A stretch of DNA of 64,000 nt from Chryseobacterium culicis (GCF_002979755.1 NZ_PCPP01000004.1:248001-312000); one strand, 5' to 3'. Counted from the stretch's first letter, positions 17,875 to 26,381 are shown. Translations and numbers: made by a program. Notes: generated by a model from the letters alone, not told the origin.

Positions 17875-18981
17875 CTATTTCTTAATAATTTTATGGAGTG
17901 TAGAACTATCATTTGTTTTAATCTCAACAAAATAAACTCCTGTCTGCAAGGCTTGAATATTAATCTTTGCCACCTGGGAAGTCTTTACTTTCTGTCCTGT
18001 AGCAGAATAAATATTCACTTCTTGCAGTTTCTCATCAGTTTCAACCTGAATAAAATCACTTGCCGGATTGGGATAAATACCGAATTTTTTCTTTGTAACT
18101 GATGAAGTACCTAATGTCAGTTGTGCTTCAGTTGGAGTAAATGGTCTTCTTTGTCCGAAGCTTAATCCCAACCAATCGTTATTGTTCAGCTGAACCTGAG
18201 AAAGACTTGCTTTCATTTGCCAGCTTGATAAATCTTTTCCTTTATACAATTTCCAGCTGTCTGATCCGGAAGTATTCCCGGTAAATGAATTTAATGATAA
18301 GTTAGAAATCTGATTGTTCGCTGATGTAAAATTAAAATAGGAAATCTGAGTCTGAACCAGCTGTAGAGCCTGCTCTGCAGTTATACTTCCATTATATTTA
18401 ATTCCAAAAACAAAAGAATTGGCATTTCCATTGGCATTGTCTGTCCCAAAATCAATGACTATGAGGCTTTTATTATTTCCGGTTCCCACCCAATGAGTAA
18501 CCTGAGAGGGAGTAAACCATGACGAACTATAAGCCGGAACGGGGGGAGAAGGAGGGATGTCATAATGATCAAGACCATATGAAACTCCATACCATTTTCC
18601 GTCCACTAAAGGAGTATAGCCTACACCATTGTTCCATGTCATGCCGGATGCGCTGGATCCGGACCATGTTATCCAGCTGTCGTCAATGGTGGATGTATGA
18701 TGGTTATAATTCAGAATAGAAAGATATCCTGTGGGAATATCAACGTTCATTTGGGGTTCTGCTGCCACAATTGCATTGATAAGATCTTCCATCAATAAAT
18801 CATTGCCATCAAAACGGTATCCCCATGCATAAGAATTAGGAGTACTGCTGTCATTAAAATCTGCAATGAAATAGGCCTTTTTAGAACCGGTTCCTACCCA
18901 AAATTTAATGTCGTTTTCTGTAAATTGGGCCGACAAGAGCTGCATACAAAGCAGTAAGAAAAAAAGATAAATCTTCCTCAT
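17875..18981 (-). CDS. T9SS-exported protein with two tandem WVGTG-type domains, under cobalamin riboswitch control
   Basis: 368 residues. Signal peptide (MRKIYLFFLLLCMQLLSAQ). Two homologous domains follow: ~20-150 (FWVGTGSKKAYFIADF ... YAWGYRFDG ... WYGVSYG) and ~160-285 (HWVGTGNNKSLIVIDF ... FVFGIKYNG ... WLGLSFG). The last ~75 residues are a type A Por secretion sorting domain (FGIYPNPASDFIQVET ... GQKVKT ... LQTGVYFVEIKT), so the protein should be exported by the type IX system and attached at the surface or released. A class-II-like cobalamin riboswitch lies just upstream, which ties expression to vitamin B12 scarcity. A surface B12-capture role, comparable to BtuG and BtuH of gut Bacteroides, is a reasonable inference. 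No btuB or cobalamin gene is adjacent. Confidence 0.85.
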   Translation of the reverse strand: MRKIYLFFLLLCMQLLSAQFTENDIKFWVGTGSKKAYFIADFNDSSTPNSYAWGYRFDGNDLLMEDLINAIVAAEPQMNVDIPTGYLSILNYNHHTSTIDDSWITWSGSSASGMTWNNGVGYTPLVDGKWYGVSYGLDHYDIPPSPPVPAYSSSWFTPSQVTHWVGTGNNKSLIVIDFGTDNANGNANSFVFGIKYNGSITAEQALQLVQTQISYFNFTSANNQISNLSLNSFTGNTSGSDSWKLYKGKDLSSWQMKASLSQVQLNNNDWLGLSFGQRRPFTPTEAQLTLGTSSVTKKKFGIYPNPASDFIQVETDEKLQEVNIYSATGQKVKTSQVAKINIQALQTGVYFVEIKTNDSSTLHKIIKK

Positions 18982-19039
18982 GATATCATTAATTTAAAGT
19001 TTTATTCCCGAAACTTATCTTCAGGGGAGAAGTAATTCT

Positions 19040-19222
19040 TTCTCTGAAGTCAGTATTCTAAGGCAGGTCTCCTGGCTCACATCTTACAGCTTCCTTCCCG
19101 GATTTCCCTCCAGTGGATTATTATGCTATAAGTTTAAACAGTTTACAGTTGCGGGTACAGCTCAAGATTTGAATATTTTTCTCACCTGATTCCCTATTAA
19201 TGAACATTGTTCAGCCTTAAAA
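19040..19222 (-). ncRNA. Cobalamin (adenosylcobalamin-type) riboswitch
   Basis: On the minus strand the conserved cobalamin-riboswitch elements occur in order: GGTGAG (19181-19186), the core CCGCAACTGT (19145-19154), a GAGGGAAATCCGGGAAG segment (about 19096-19112) and the B12 box GCCAGGAGACCTGCC (19062-19076). It ends about 60 bases before the start codon of the T9SS protein gene. Downstream of the B12 box a CTTCAG...CTGAAG hairpin without a T run could block translation, so control may be translational. A -7 box just upstream places the transcript start at its 5' edge. Confidence 0.93.
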
Positions 19223-19227
19223 CGCTG

Positions 19228-19235
19228 CAAATATA
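19228..19235 (-). promoter_or_regulatory. -7 promoter box of the cobalamin riboswitch transcript
   Basis: The minus strand reads TATATTTG, an exact TAnnTTTG. It is a few bases upstream of the riboswitch 5' edge. No good -33 TTG is seen at 19-base spacing. The rest of the gap to 19467 is AT-rich with no other feature I can support. Confidence 0.5.
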
Positions 19236-19467
19236 TCATATAAATTGATGAGTCTGTTTTGTGAATTATTTTTTTTTAAATATTCTTAATAAGTTGATTT
19301 TTAAATTATTAATTATTTGATTGTATTGTTATTGTATTGTTTTTAAATCCTGAATTTTTCTGTTTATATTCAATTCATTTTGTAGATTCTAATGTTAAAA
19401 TACAATTATCATTATATTCAAGATGAGTTTACAATCAGTTTATACATTCGCAGCCATAAAATAGCAT

Positions 19468-20736
19468 ATGAAAAAATTACTATGGTCTGTTGGAGTACTG
19501 GCAGTATTGGCCTCATGTAAAAGTGATGATGACACAACAATCATTAATCAGGATATTAATTATTCCAAACTCCCTCAGGAATTTCCATTTACAAAACTGG
19601 CTACGATTAACGGAGTGGATGTTATCAACGGCGGATTTGGTTCCGGAGCAGCAGCTCACCCTACAAGAAAAGGTGAATTTTATGTCATTACAGACAGAGG
19701 GCCAAATACCGACTTCCAGAATGGGAAAAAGTTCTTAGCTCCTAACTTTACGCCAACGATTATGCATTTTAAAATTAATGCTGACGGGAATGTAGAGGTT
19801 ATCAAATATATTAAGCTTAAAAATCCCTCAGGACAGCCAATTACAGGTCTTCCAAATCCTGTAGGAATGGGAAGTACAGGAGAAATCGCTTACGATGCTT
19901 CCGGAAATGTCTTAGGTACTGATCAGTACGGCCTTGACAGCGAAAGTATTGTTGCAGCTTCTGACGGCACATTCTGGGTTTCTGACGAATATGGCCCACA
20001 CATCGTACATTATAGTGCTGACGGGATGGAGATGGAAAGAATAAGCCCGATTGGTGTAAATACAGGACCCAGAAAACTGCCTGCCGTTTTAGCCAAAAGA
20101 AGAGCCAACAGAGGGATGGAAGGACTATGCATTACTCCGGACGGAAGAACGCTTGTAGGAACCATACAGTCGATGATGTTGGTACCAAGCAAGGCATTGG
20201 CAACCAATACTACTTTAACGAGAATTGTCACATTTGATATTATTACAGGGCAGACCAAACAGTTTTTATATAAACAGGATGGAGGTGCTTCGGATTCGGT
20301 TTGCGATATTACGGCGTTAAGTAACAACGAATTTTTAGTGATCGAAAGAGACGGAAATTTTGGATCCCAGGGAGGAATTAAAAAAGTATACAGAATCAAT
20401 CTGAGCAATGCAACGGATGTAAACGGACCAGATATTACTGCTGTGGACGGTATGAAAGTGAATGGAAAAGCTTTGGAACAATGCTCATGGGATGAAATTA
20501 CCAATGCCGGAATAAAAGCTGTGACCAAAACATTGGCTGTTGATCTTGTTGCAAAACTGGGGTATGAGCATGATAAGTTTGAGGGGATCGTTTATTTGGG
20601 AAATAATAAACTGGCTGTTTTCAATGATGATGATTTTGGAGTAGTGGATAATGGAAGCGGAAATCCGAAAGCGAAAATTTTACCCAAAACAGGTAAAGTA
20701 GATAAAGGAACGATGTATGTTGTCGATATTCAATAA
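19468..20736 (+). CDS. Phytase-like esterase lipoprotein
   Basis: 422 residues. Signal and lipobox (MKKLLWSVGVLAVLASC, Cys 17) make it a lipoprotein. The rest is a Phytase-like (esterase-like) beta-propeller domain: GGFGSGAAAHPTRKGEFYVITDRGPN (starting ~51), then FWVSDEYGPHIVHY (~170), NRGMEGLCITPDG (~211) and EHDKFEGIVYLGNNKLAVFNDDDFG (~365). Members are predicted to act on phosphoesters or lipids and the substrate is unknown. In function it resembles the PhoX-like protein at 42315-43793. The gene stands alone with a long hairpin downstream. Confidence 0.88.
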   Translation: MKKLLWSVGVLAVLASCKSDDDTTIINQDINYSKLPQEFPFTKLATINGVDVINGGFGSGAAAHPTRKGEFYVITDRGPNTDFQNGKKFLAPNFTPTIMHFKINADGNVEVIKYIKLKNPSGQPITGLPNPVGMGSTGEIAYDASGNVLGTDQYGLDSESIVAASDGTFWVSDEYGPHIVHYSADGMEMERISPIGVNTGPRKLPAVLAKRRANRGMEGLCITPDGRTLVGTIQSMMLVPSKALATNTTLTRIVTFDIITGQTKQFLYKQDGGASDSVCDITALSNNEFLVIERDGNFGSQGGIKKVYRINLSNATDVNGPDITAVDGMKVNGKALEQCSWDEITNAGIKAVTKTLAVDLVAKLGYEHDKFEGIVYLGNNKLAVFNDDDFGVVDNGSGNPKAKILPKTGKVDKGTMYVVDIQ

Positions 20737-20746
20737 TTAGATTTTT

Positions 20747-20853
20747 TAAACAGAAAACGGCGGAATCGAAGATACTGGTGCGCCTGAAATCAAATGAAAA
20801 CCCTTAAAATGAGTTTCGTGTAATGATGGCTCTTTTCAGGGGTTTTCTGTTTA
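20747..20853 (+). terminator. Long inverted repeat, probable terminator
   Basis: 12-bp perfect inverted repeat TAAACAGAAAAC (20747-20758) and GTTTTCTGTTTA (20842-20853). Nested inside are partly complementary arms around AAAACCC and GGGGTTTT. It begins 10 bases after the phytase-like gene stop. The size (107 bases) is larger than a simple terminator. Confidence 0.6.
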
Positions 20854-20962
20854 GTTACATTTCGTATTTACGTATTAAAACTTACTTTTTCATTGTTGAA
20901 TTATTTTTCATTGTTTTAATAATATGTTTCAGTCTTAGCATAATGTAATAAAAATAAGCGAT

Positions 20963-21151
20963 ATGCATTTAGAACCCTCATTTTGGCGTGATTTAAAGGG
21001 TAAACCTAATCTTAATAGGGTTAAGCAAAAGTTTCAAAAGTTACTTGTAGATAATGATATGTTGCAAACAAAAGAGTATTTTAAAGACCTTTTAGATAGA
21101 AAATATGAACAGCTATTTTATGTGTGGTTGATGATGATATTCAAGATATAG
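20963..21151 (+). CDS. Doubtful small ORF, possibly frameshifted
   Basis: 62 codons, Lys- and Asp-rich N-terminal 50 residues with coding-like composition (FWRDLKGKPNLNRVKQKF). The last ten residues turn into WLMMIFKI. Dropping two bases from the TGTGTG at 21120-21125 would instead continue as VVDDDIQDIEQCIY before a stop, which is more in character with the preceding residues. It may be a small protein damaged by an indel, or chance. No family is recognised. Confidence 0.3.
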   Translation: MHLEPSFWRDLKGKPNLNRVKQKFQKLLVDNDMLQTKEYFKDLLDRKYEQLFYVWLMMIFKI

Positions 21152-21284
21152 AACAATGTATATATTGAAAAACTAATTGTTTGGATCACTGTAAAATTAA
21201 AATGATTGGCTTTACCATTCTGATATTACGGTAGAGCCAATCATTTGATTTTTTATTAGGAGCTACTAATAATTTAATCTGAAT

Positions 21285-21848
21285 TTATTGCTTTGTCAAA
21301 TGTATTACTTGATTAGTAGGCATAGTAGTTTGAAAATTGCTACAGTCCTGTGTTACAATATCATAATCTGGGCGAAAATTAATTGTCATTTTATTGGGGG
21401 CTTCAGGCTTAATGCCTATATAAACAAATCCAATATCAATGCAGCCTAATTTTCCTCCAGAGAAAGTCATTAAGTACAATTTTAAATCTTTTTGAAAATT
21501 ATAACCCAAACTTGCATCATTATCAGATTTATTAAAATTATTGAATAAAACAGTTCCGTTAGAATTAGTTATTTTAAATCTTCCTATTAACATATCCCAT
21601 TTGGTGTTTGAAAATTCTGTTGGTACATTTTCTTTTTTTATAATGTTAATTTCATAATTTTTTCCTTCATGAGTACCTTTCCAAGTTCCCACATATTTAT
21701 TTAAATGCCCGTTAATATCTTTTACGGATGTATAGGGTGGACATGTTTCAAGATTATTTTGACATTGTGCTATCGTTTCTAATGATACTGTTTGTGCATT
21801 TAGATTAGCAGTAAATATTGTTAGTATAATAAAAAAAATATTTTTCAT
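21285..21848 (-). CDS. DUF6705-like secreted protein, partner of the JAMM-like lipoprotein
   Basis: 187 residues from the Met at 21848; this start gives a clean signal peptide (MKNIFFIILTIFTANLNAQ) and sits 11 bases after the upstream gene, while the longer start at 21872 would overlap it. The mature protein is a small beta-rich domain with KYVGTWKGTHEGKNYEI, typical of the DUF6705 family in Flavobacteriia, as I remember it; moderate certainty. It lies directly downstream of a JAMM-like lipoprotein, and the pair may act as an enzyme or toxin with a cognate binding protein. Function not known. Confidence 0.75.
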   Translation of the reverse strand: MKNIFFIILTIFTANLNAQTVSLETIAQCQNNLETCPPYTSVKDINGHLNKYVGTWKGTHEGKNYEINIIKKENVPTEFSNTKWDMLIGRFKITNSNGTVLFNNFNKSDNDASLGYNFQKDLKLYLMTFSGGKLGCIDIGFVYIGIKPEAPNKMTINFRPDYDIVTQDCSNFQTTMPTNQVIHLTKQ

Positions 21849-21859
21849 ATGATTTAATT

Positions 21860-23209
21860 TTAGTTTGGACAATCACTTGTCGTTGTTGTTACTTTATTTC
21901 CGTTAAGCTTAATTTCTTCCGTTCCTCCGTCTGAATTTAGTCTGTATAAATTCGTAGCCTTAATGTTCATTTTCTCGCTTAAAAAATTTAAAAAAGCTGC
22001 TGCTTGATTGTTTGATTTTAACATTACGTTTTTATATCCTTCTTTAAATCCTTCAATTTGCTGTTGAGTAAAAGTTTTAATTTGATACTGGTTTCCTGTA
22101 AATCTTATTTCATAACTTCCATTGCTAGTAACCATTACTGCATAAACATCCATTAATGGCCTACCTGCTGTCTGCGCATTAGAAAGCATATCCATAAAAT
22201 ACCCCACATCAGCAGGAGAAAACATTTTTATGCCTTTTCTTGTTTCTTCAACACCTTCATTGTTTGTAAATGTAACATCATCAACATGAGTATGCATATA
22301 GCCCATTATATCTTTATTTTGTGTTAAATTTGAGTTAGGTAAACTTAAAGAATTAGAACTGCTGTTAGTGGATGCGTTTTCTTGATATGAATAGCTTCCA
22401 TCTGCTTTTTGGGTATACCCTGTTTCTTTTTGTTGTCCTGTCTTTCCTTTTAAATCATTAATTTTCTGATTAAATTCGGGTTTGTTTTTTTGTTCTTTAA
22501 TCCTTTCACAAGGATTCTTAGGGTCCTGAGGGTTTTGTGTTTGGCTTCCACCACCTGAACCTCCATAGGTCTCAGATCCGCCACTCATTCCACCACCATT
22601 GCTTCCGTAATCTACATAAGGTTGATAATAATGATTAACAGGTCCAGTAATATCTCCATAAACATTAATTATAACTGGTAGTATATCTTCTGTTTGCTCA
22701 GGCTCTCTACCTCTTGATGCTATTGAAGGTGAATTGTAAACGTTTTGAAAATTTGAAATTATACTCTGTACTTCGGGTGAATTATTTTTCAATACTATAA
22801 AGTTGACCCAATCTCTTTTGGGATTGACCAATCCTACCAATACTGCATTAACTGAGCCGTCTTTTATGATAGGGTAGGCAATTCCTTTTGTTGTTTCTCC
22901 GTAAGTAATACTTCTAAGATTAAAATAGATTTCTCCTACTTCATTCTGGAATTTCTGAGTGAAAACAGGATTACTGTTGAGGAATGTCTGAATAATTTCC
23001 TTAAAAGGTTCGTGATAACTGATGTATTCAGAGTTCTTTTGTCTGTTTTTTGGAGAATCTAAACTGTTCTCAAACCTGCTGAATGCTTCGATTTTTTCTC
23101 TTTCAGTTCTTTTTTCTTCTTGGGTAGTTTCATCGGTTCTACACGAATTGAAAAAAAATAGCGACACTGTTACTAATAGCAGTAACCGCAAAATAAATTT
23201 TTTGTTCAT
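21860..23209 (-). CDS. Lipoprotein with JAMM-like (JAB) metalloprotease motif
   Basis: 449 residues. Signal and lipobox (FFFNSC, Cys ~23). Residues ~60-180 form an unknown domain. Then comes a Gly/Ser-rich linker (~205-230). The C-terminal domain (~290-420) contains MGYMHTHVDD (His 306 and His 308) followed by MFSPADVGYF (Ser 331, Asp 334), which matches the H-x-H ... S-x-x-D zinc motif of JAMM/MPN+ metallo-isopeptidases and of JAB-type toxins; the spacing between the halves is longer than in eukaryotic members. It is probably cell-envelope located. Substrate unknown. The downstream DUF6705-like gene is likely cotranscribed. Confidence 0.72.
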   Translation of the reverse strand: MNKKFILRLLLLVTVSLFFFNSCRTDETTQEEKRTEREKIEAFSRFENSLDSPKNRQKNSEYISYHEPFKEIIQTFLNSNPVFTQKFQNEVGEIYFNLRSITYGETTKGIAYPIIKDGSVNAVLVGLVNPKRDWVNFIVLKNNSPEVQSIISNFQNVYNSPSIASRGREPEQTEDILPVIINVYGDITGPVNHYYQPYVDYGSNGGGMSGGSETYGGSGGGSQTQNPQDPKNPCERIKEQKNKPEFNQKINDLKGKTGQQKETGYTQKADGSYSYQENASTNSSSNSLSLPNSNLTQNKDIMGYMHTHVDDVTFTNNEGVEETRKGIKMFSPADVGYFMDMLSNAQTAGRPLMDVYAVMVTSNGSYEIRFTGNQYQIKTFTQQQIEGFKEGYKNVMLKSNNQAAAFLNFLSEKMNIKATNLYRLNSDGGTEEIKLNGNKVTTTTSDCPN

Positions 23210-23914
23210 CGATTTGTATAATTTTTAGGATGGCTAATATATAAATATTTTTCATTTGATAACATGTGGTTTTCCCTATGTTTTGAAATATCTTTCCGCA
23301 AATTTATATATGTGGAGCGACAAAACGTGCCGTATTATTTTTAGGATTAGCTTTTCTTTGTTAAAATATTTTTTAAGTCTTTGGACTGTTAGTTTTTAGC
23401 CCACGCATAAGGCAATAAGAACAAGCAATATAAAGAATAAGGAATGCAAACAGTGTCAAAATAGATGATAGATCATCCCAAATACTATACTGTTTATATT
23501 CAAATGGTGGTATACAACCTGTCTGAAACTGCAATATCATTTTGCTTTTTACTTCAAATATTTAAAACGAAGATTACAATCACTTTAAATATAACCAAAA
23601 TGAAGGGTAACCCACTCCAAGAAAATATAATTATCACTATCGAAAAATCAAAAATGATGTAAAACGAGCTGTTTTTATTATTGGTACGCTGGTAGTTGCT
23701 TTTATTATTCTATATAGTTAATATGGTACTCAATTTAGTTACCTGTTGATTTTTCAAAATAATAACATTCCGTAATTTTTAAGGTTTTGAACGATCATAA
23801 AAAGAGTCTGATTTTTATCGTTTCGAGCATAGTCTTTGTATCTTTGCAGTAGAGTTCTTTGAAAGGGGTTTGAGTTTTGATTGTTGGAAATATGTCGGAA
23901 AGTTTCCAAAAAGA

Positions 23915-23953
23915 AAAATCGCAATGCACGATGAATAGGTGCATTACGATTTT
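23915..23953 (-). terminator. Strong hairpin, possible second terminator of tpiA
   Basis: Stem AAAATCG/CGATTTT plus AATGCAC/GTGCATT, with one mismatch between them and a nine-base loop. A T-rich run follows on the minus strand (TTTTTCTTTTT), so it works best in the leftward direction. Confidence 0.6.
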
Positions 23954-23957
23954 AAAT

Positions 23958-23981
23958 AACGGCATCGAAGATTCCGCCGTT
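23958..23981 (-). terminator. Terminator of tpiA
   Basis: Stem AACGGC / GCCGTT about 25 bases after the tpiA stop, with ATTTAAAA following on the minus strand and TTTTT on the plus strand, so it may be bidirectional. Confidence 0.6.
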
Positions 23982-24005
23982 TTTCTTATGTATTATAATC
24001 AGATA

Positions 24006-24764
24006 TTAATTAAAAGCTTCGATAATTTTAGAAAAATCTTCCAATTTCAAAGCTGCTCCTCCGATAAGACCTCCGTCAATATCCGGCTGAGAGAAAATCT
24101 CTTTAGCATTATCAGGCTTTACAGAACCTCCATAAAGGATAGAAATTTCGTCAGCAACTTCCTGTCCATATTTTGCAGCAATGATACTTCTGATATGAGC
24201 GTGGATTTCCTGAGCCTGCTCCGGACTTGCCGTTTCTCCTGTTCCGATAGCCCAAACCGGCTCGTAAGCAATCACTACTTTTTTGATCTCTTCAGCAGAA
24301 AGCGTAAAAAGAGCTGCTTCAGTCTGATTTTTTACCACTTCAAAGTGTTGTCCTGCTTTTCTTTGTTCAAGAGTTTCTCCATTACAGTAAACAGGAATAA
24401 GACCTTTGTCAAGCGCTAATTTGATTTTTTTGTTACACTGAGCATCTGTTTCTCCATGATACTGTCTTCTTTCAGAGTGCCCGATTAATGATCCGGCAGC
24501 ATCGATAGATTCCAGCATATCTGCAGAAATTTCTCCCGTGTAAGCTCCGCTTTCATACTCGCTCATATCCTGAGAAAATACTCCTATTTCATCCTTTTCA
24601 AAGATGTCTTTTGCCATCATTAAATATAATGCTGGTGGAGCAATCCAAACCTCACAGTTCGTAGCATTATTGTTTTTATAGCTTAGTAACTGAATCATCA
24701 ATTGTTGTGCATCAATTACATTTTTGTTCATTTTCCAGTTTCCTGCAACTATTTTTCTTCTCAT
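24006..24764 (-). CDS. tpiA: Triose-phosphate isomerase
   Basis: 252 residues, standard length. It converts dihydroxyacetone phosphate to glyceraldehyde 3-phosphate in glycolysis. Signatures: GNWKMN (~7-12, Lys for substrate), LIGHSERRQYHGE (catalytic His ~95), VVIAYEPVWAIGTGETASP (catalytic Glu ~169, loop 6) and LYGGSVKPDN (~212). The gene follows the TerB-like gene on the same strand by 37 bases. Confidence 0.97.
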   Translation of the reverse strand: MRRKIVAGNWKMNKNVIDAQQLMIQLLSYKNNNATNCEVWIAPPALYLMMAKDIFEKDEIGVFSQDMSEYESGAYTGEISADMLESIDAAGSLIGHSERRQYHGETDAQCNKKIKLALDKGLIPVYCNGETLEQRKAGQHFEVVKNQTEAALFTLSAEEIKKVVIAYEPVWAIGTGETASPEQAQEIHAHIRSIIAAKYGQEVADEISILYGGSVKPDNAKEIFSQPDIDGGLIGGAALKLEDFSKIIEAFN

Positions 24765-24801
24765 AAGATTTATTATATTGATTTATTTACTTTTTTCGTG
24801 C

Positions 24802-25149
24802 TTATAATCCCCAAAGGTTCTTTAGTAAAACATAGAATGTATGTTCCTCTTCAGTTACTTTATTATCCGCTTTGATCAGTGACTTTGCAAACTGAACAAA
24901 CTTTATACGTTCATCTTCTGTAGAATCTTCGTGGAAACATCTTGCATGGAATTCAAAATGATCTTTCCATTCTTCAGGCTGTAAAAGAGCAAGGGTCTCA
25001 AGCTCATTATCAAGATTCATTCTGAACGGGAATTCATCTGCCAGGTACTGCTGTACAAGCATTCCTTCCTCAGGAGCAAACTCTCCGTCCACAGAAGAAA
25101 GGATCATTGATAAGTGATAACCAGCGATTGATTTATTTGATTTTTGCAT
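24802..25149 (-). CDS. TerB-like small acidic protein
   Basis: 115 residues, cytoplasmic, mostly helical and acidic. SIAGYHLSMILSSVDGEFAPEEG and SLIKADNKVTEEEHTFYVLL have the two-repeat, acidic-loop look of TerB (tellurite-resistance-like) proteins, whose loops bind metal; this is an inference from pattern. The known role of such small TerB relatives is unclear. It precedes tpiA on the same strand. Confidence 0.75.
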   Translation of the reverse strand: MQKSNKSIAGYHLSMILSSVDGEFAPEEGMLVQQYLADEFPFRMNLDNELETLALLQPEEWKDHFEFHARCFHEDSTEDERIKFVQFAKSLIKADNKVTEEEHTFYVLLKNLWGL

Positions 25150-25182
25150 GAGTAGTTGTATGTTTAAGTTTAGTGTTTAAAT

Positions 25183-25222
25183 TTGATAATTGATAATTGA
25201 TAATTGATAATTGATAATTGAT
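25183..25222. repeat. TTGATAA tandem repeat
   Basis: Five complete, perfect copies of the heptamer TTGATAA and a partial sixth. It lies between the TerB-like gene and the BT_3928-type gene and is followed by TCATTTATAATTCATCATTCA-like simple sequence to 25270. Confidence 0.9.
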
Positions 25223-25271
25223 CTATGATTATCCCTTCTATCATTTATAATTCATCATTCATCATTTATAA

Positions 25272-26381
25272 TTAATTAACGTAGTCCTTTGCAGGCTGTT
25301 TGTCAATGATTTTTCCATTTTCAAGAATCAGTACAAATGGGTTGCTTCTTGCTATCGTTTTGATGGCAGTTCCGTCCATCATTAGATTTTTGATGGTTTT
25401 AAAAGTATTGGGTTCTGTAGAAACACCATAGATAAGAGCTCCTTTCTGAGTTTTTACTTTCGCTTCCACTTTCTGAAGAAGATCTGCAGGAACATCTTTG
25501 GGATGGTAAGAGAACACCAAAACCGCTTTTGGAGCATTAATGATTTCATTGGTAGCGTCCATTCCTGTAGGGTCTTCAATCTTAAATTTCACAATTTCAG
25601 ACTTGTAACCCTCTTTGGTTAGTACAGACTCATTCTTGCCTTCTTCAATTTTCCATGGAGAACCTTCTGCCCAATATTCTGTTTTTTTGATGTAATCATC
25701 CTGATTTACTTTTACAACAGCTCCGGTTTTCTGATTTTTCAGAGAATAGAAAGTCTTGTATTCAGAAGGGTTTTTTTCGATTTTTACTTTTTCACCTTTA
25801 ATATCTGTTCCTATTTTATAATCACGGAAATCTATGATCGGTTCATGCATAATCCCTTGTGCCATCACGTAGATCATTCCCAGTGAAAAGACTGTTAAAA
25901 GGATATATTTAAATGTATTGGAAGGCTCTTTCTCCGTAACTCCATACTCATCTTTTTTGCGGAATTCTTTTCTGTAAAGAACAAATAGTATAATCAATCC
26001 TACAAGAAGTACAACATCTTTAAGGAAGCTCTGCCAAGGCGTGAATTTGATAGCATCACCAAAACATCCACAATCGGTTACTACATTGAAATACGCTGAA
26101 TAAAATGTCAGAAATCCAAAGAAAATACACAGGGCAATTAATATGGATAAGGTAAATTTAAGCTTTAATTTAAGCAGCAGCATAAATCCTAGGAAAAGCT
26201 CCAGTACCACTACAATGATGGAAAAAAGCAGGGCAAACTTTTCTAAAAACGGCATATTGAAAACCGGAGGGGCAAAATATTCTTCCATTTTGAAAGAAAA
26301 ACCTACCAGATCCACGGCTTTTACAAAGCCTGAAAGGATAAAAATAACAGCAATAATAAAGCGTAATAAACCTTTGAGCAT
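25272..26381 (-). CDS. BT_3928-type DoxX-like membrane protein
   Basis: 369 residues. Four membrane helices occupy the first ~150 residues in a DoxX arrangement (LLRFIIAVIFILSGFVKAVDL at the start, FGFLTFYSAYFNVVTDCGCFGDAIKF near 90-115). A fifth helix lies near 165-185. The C-terminal ~190 residues are soluble and end in a thioredoxin-like ANPFVLILENGKIID context (~350). The pairing with DUF1599, 1 base upstream, is typical of Bacteroidota. Function unproven; DoxX relatives take part in membrane redox reactions. Confidence 0.88.
   Translation of the reverse strand: MLKGLLRFIIAVIFILSGFVKAVDLVGFSFKMEEYFAPPVFNMPFLEKFALLFSIIVVVLELFLGFMLLLKLKLKFTLSILIALCIFFGFLTFYSAYFNVVTDCGCFGDAIKFTPWQSFLKDVVLLVGLIILFVLYRKEFRKKDEYGVTEKEPSNTFKYILLTVFSLGMIYVMAQGIMHEPIIDFRDYKIGTDIKGEKVKIEKNPSEYKTFYSLKNQKTGAVVKVNQDDYIKKTEYWAEGSPWKIEEGKNESVLTKEGYKSEIVKFKIEDPTGMDATNEIINAPKAVLVFSYHPKDVPADLLQKVEAKVKTQKGALIYGVSTEPNTFKTIKNLMMDGTAIKTIARSNPFVLILENGKIIDKQPAKDYVN

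Larger units (their letters stand above)
23210..24005. other. Gene-poor region between the JAMM-like gene and tpiA
   Basis: No convincing gene. There is a decayed-looking frame around 23610-23720 on the plus strand that would read KNDVKRAVFIIGTLVVAFI (a membrane-helix-like stretch) without a usable start, so it may be a remnant of a small membrane protein. Two hairpins lie at its right end (23915-23953 and 23958-23981). A TATCTTTG -7-like box occurs at 23839-23846. Confidence 0.5.

Noticed and set aside
17699..17935. 78-codon plus-strand frame after clpP
   Set aside because: It runs through the terminator hairpin at 17851-17874 and into the 3' end of the opposite gene; the encoded text is not protein-like.
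20010..20528. 172-codon antisense frame inside the phytase-like gene
   Set aside because: It is a shadow of the well-supported plus-strand gene, which has a lipobox and family motifs.
23465..23662. 65-codon plus-strand frame in the gene-poor region
   Set aside because: No recognisable start context, low complexity and a competing frame with a more protein-like end; treated as intergenic.
25183..25222. CRISPR-like array
   Set aside because: The heptamers are adjacent without spacers and no cas gene is near.
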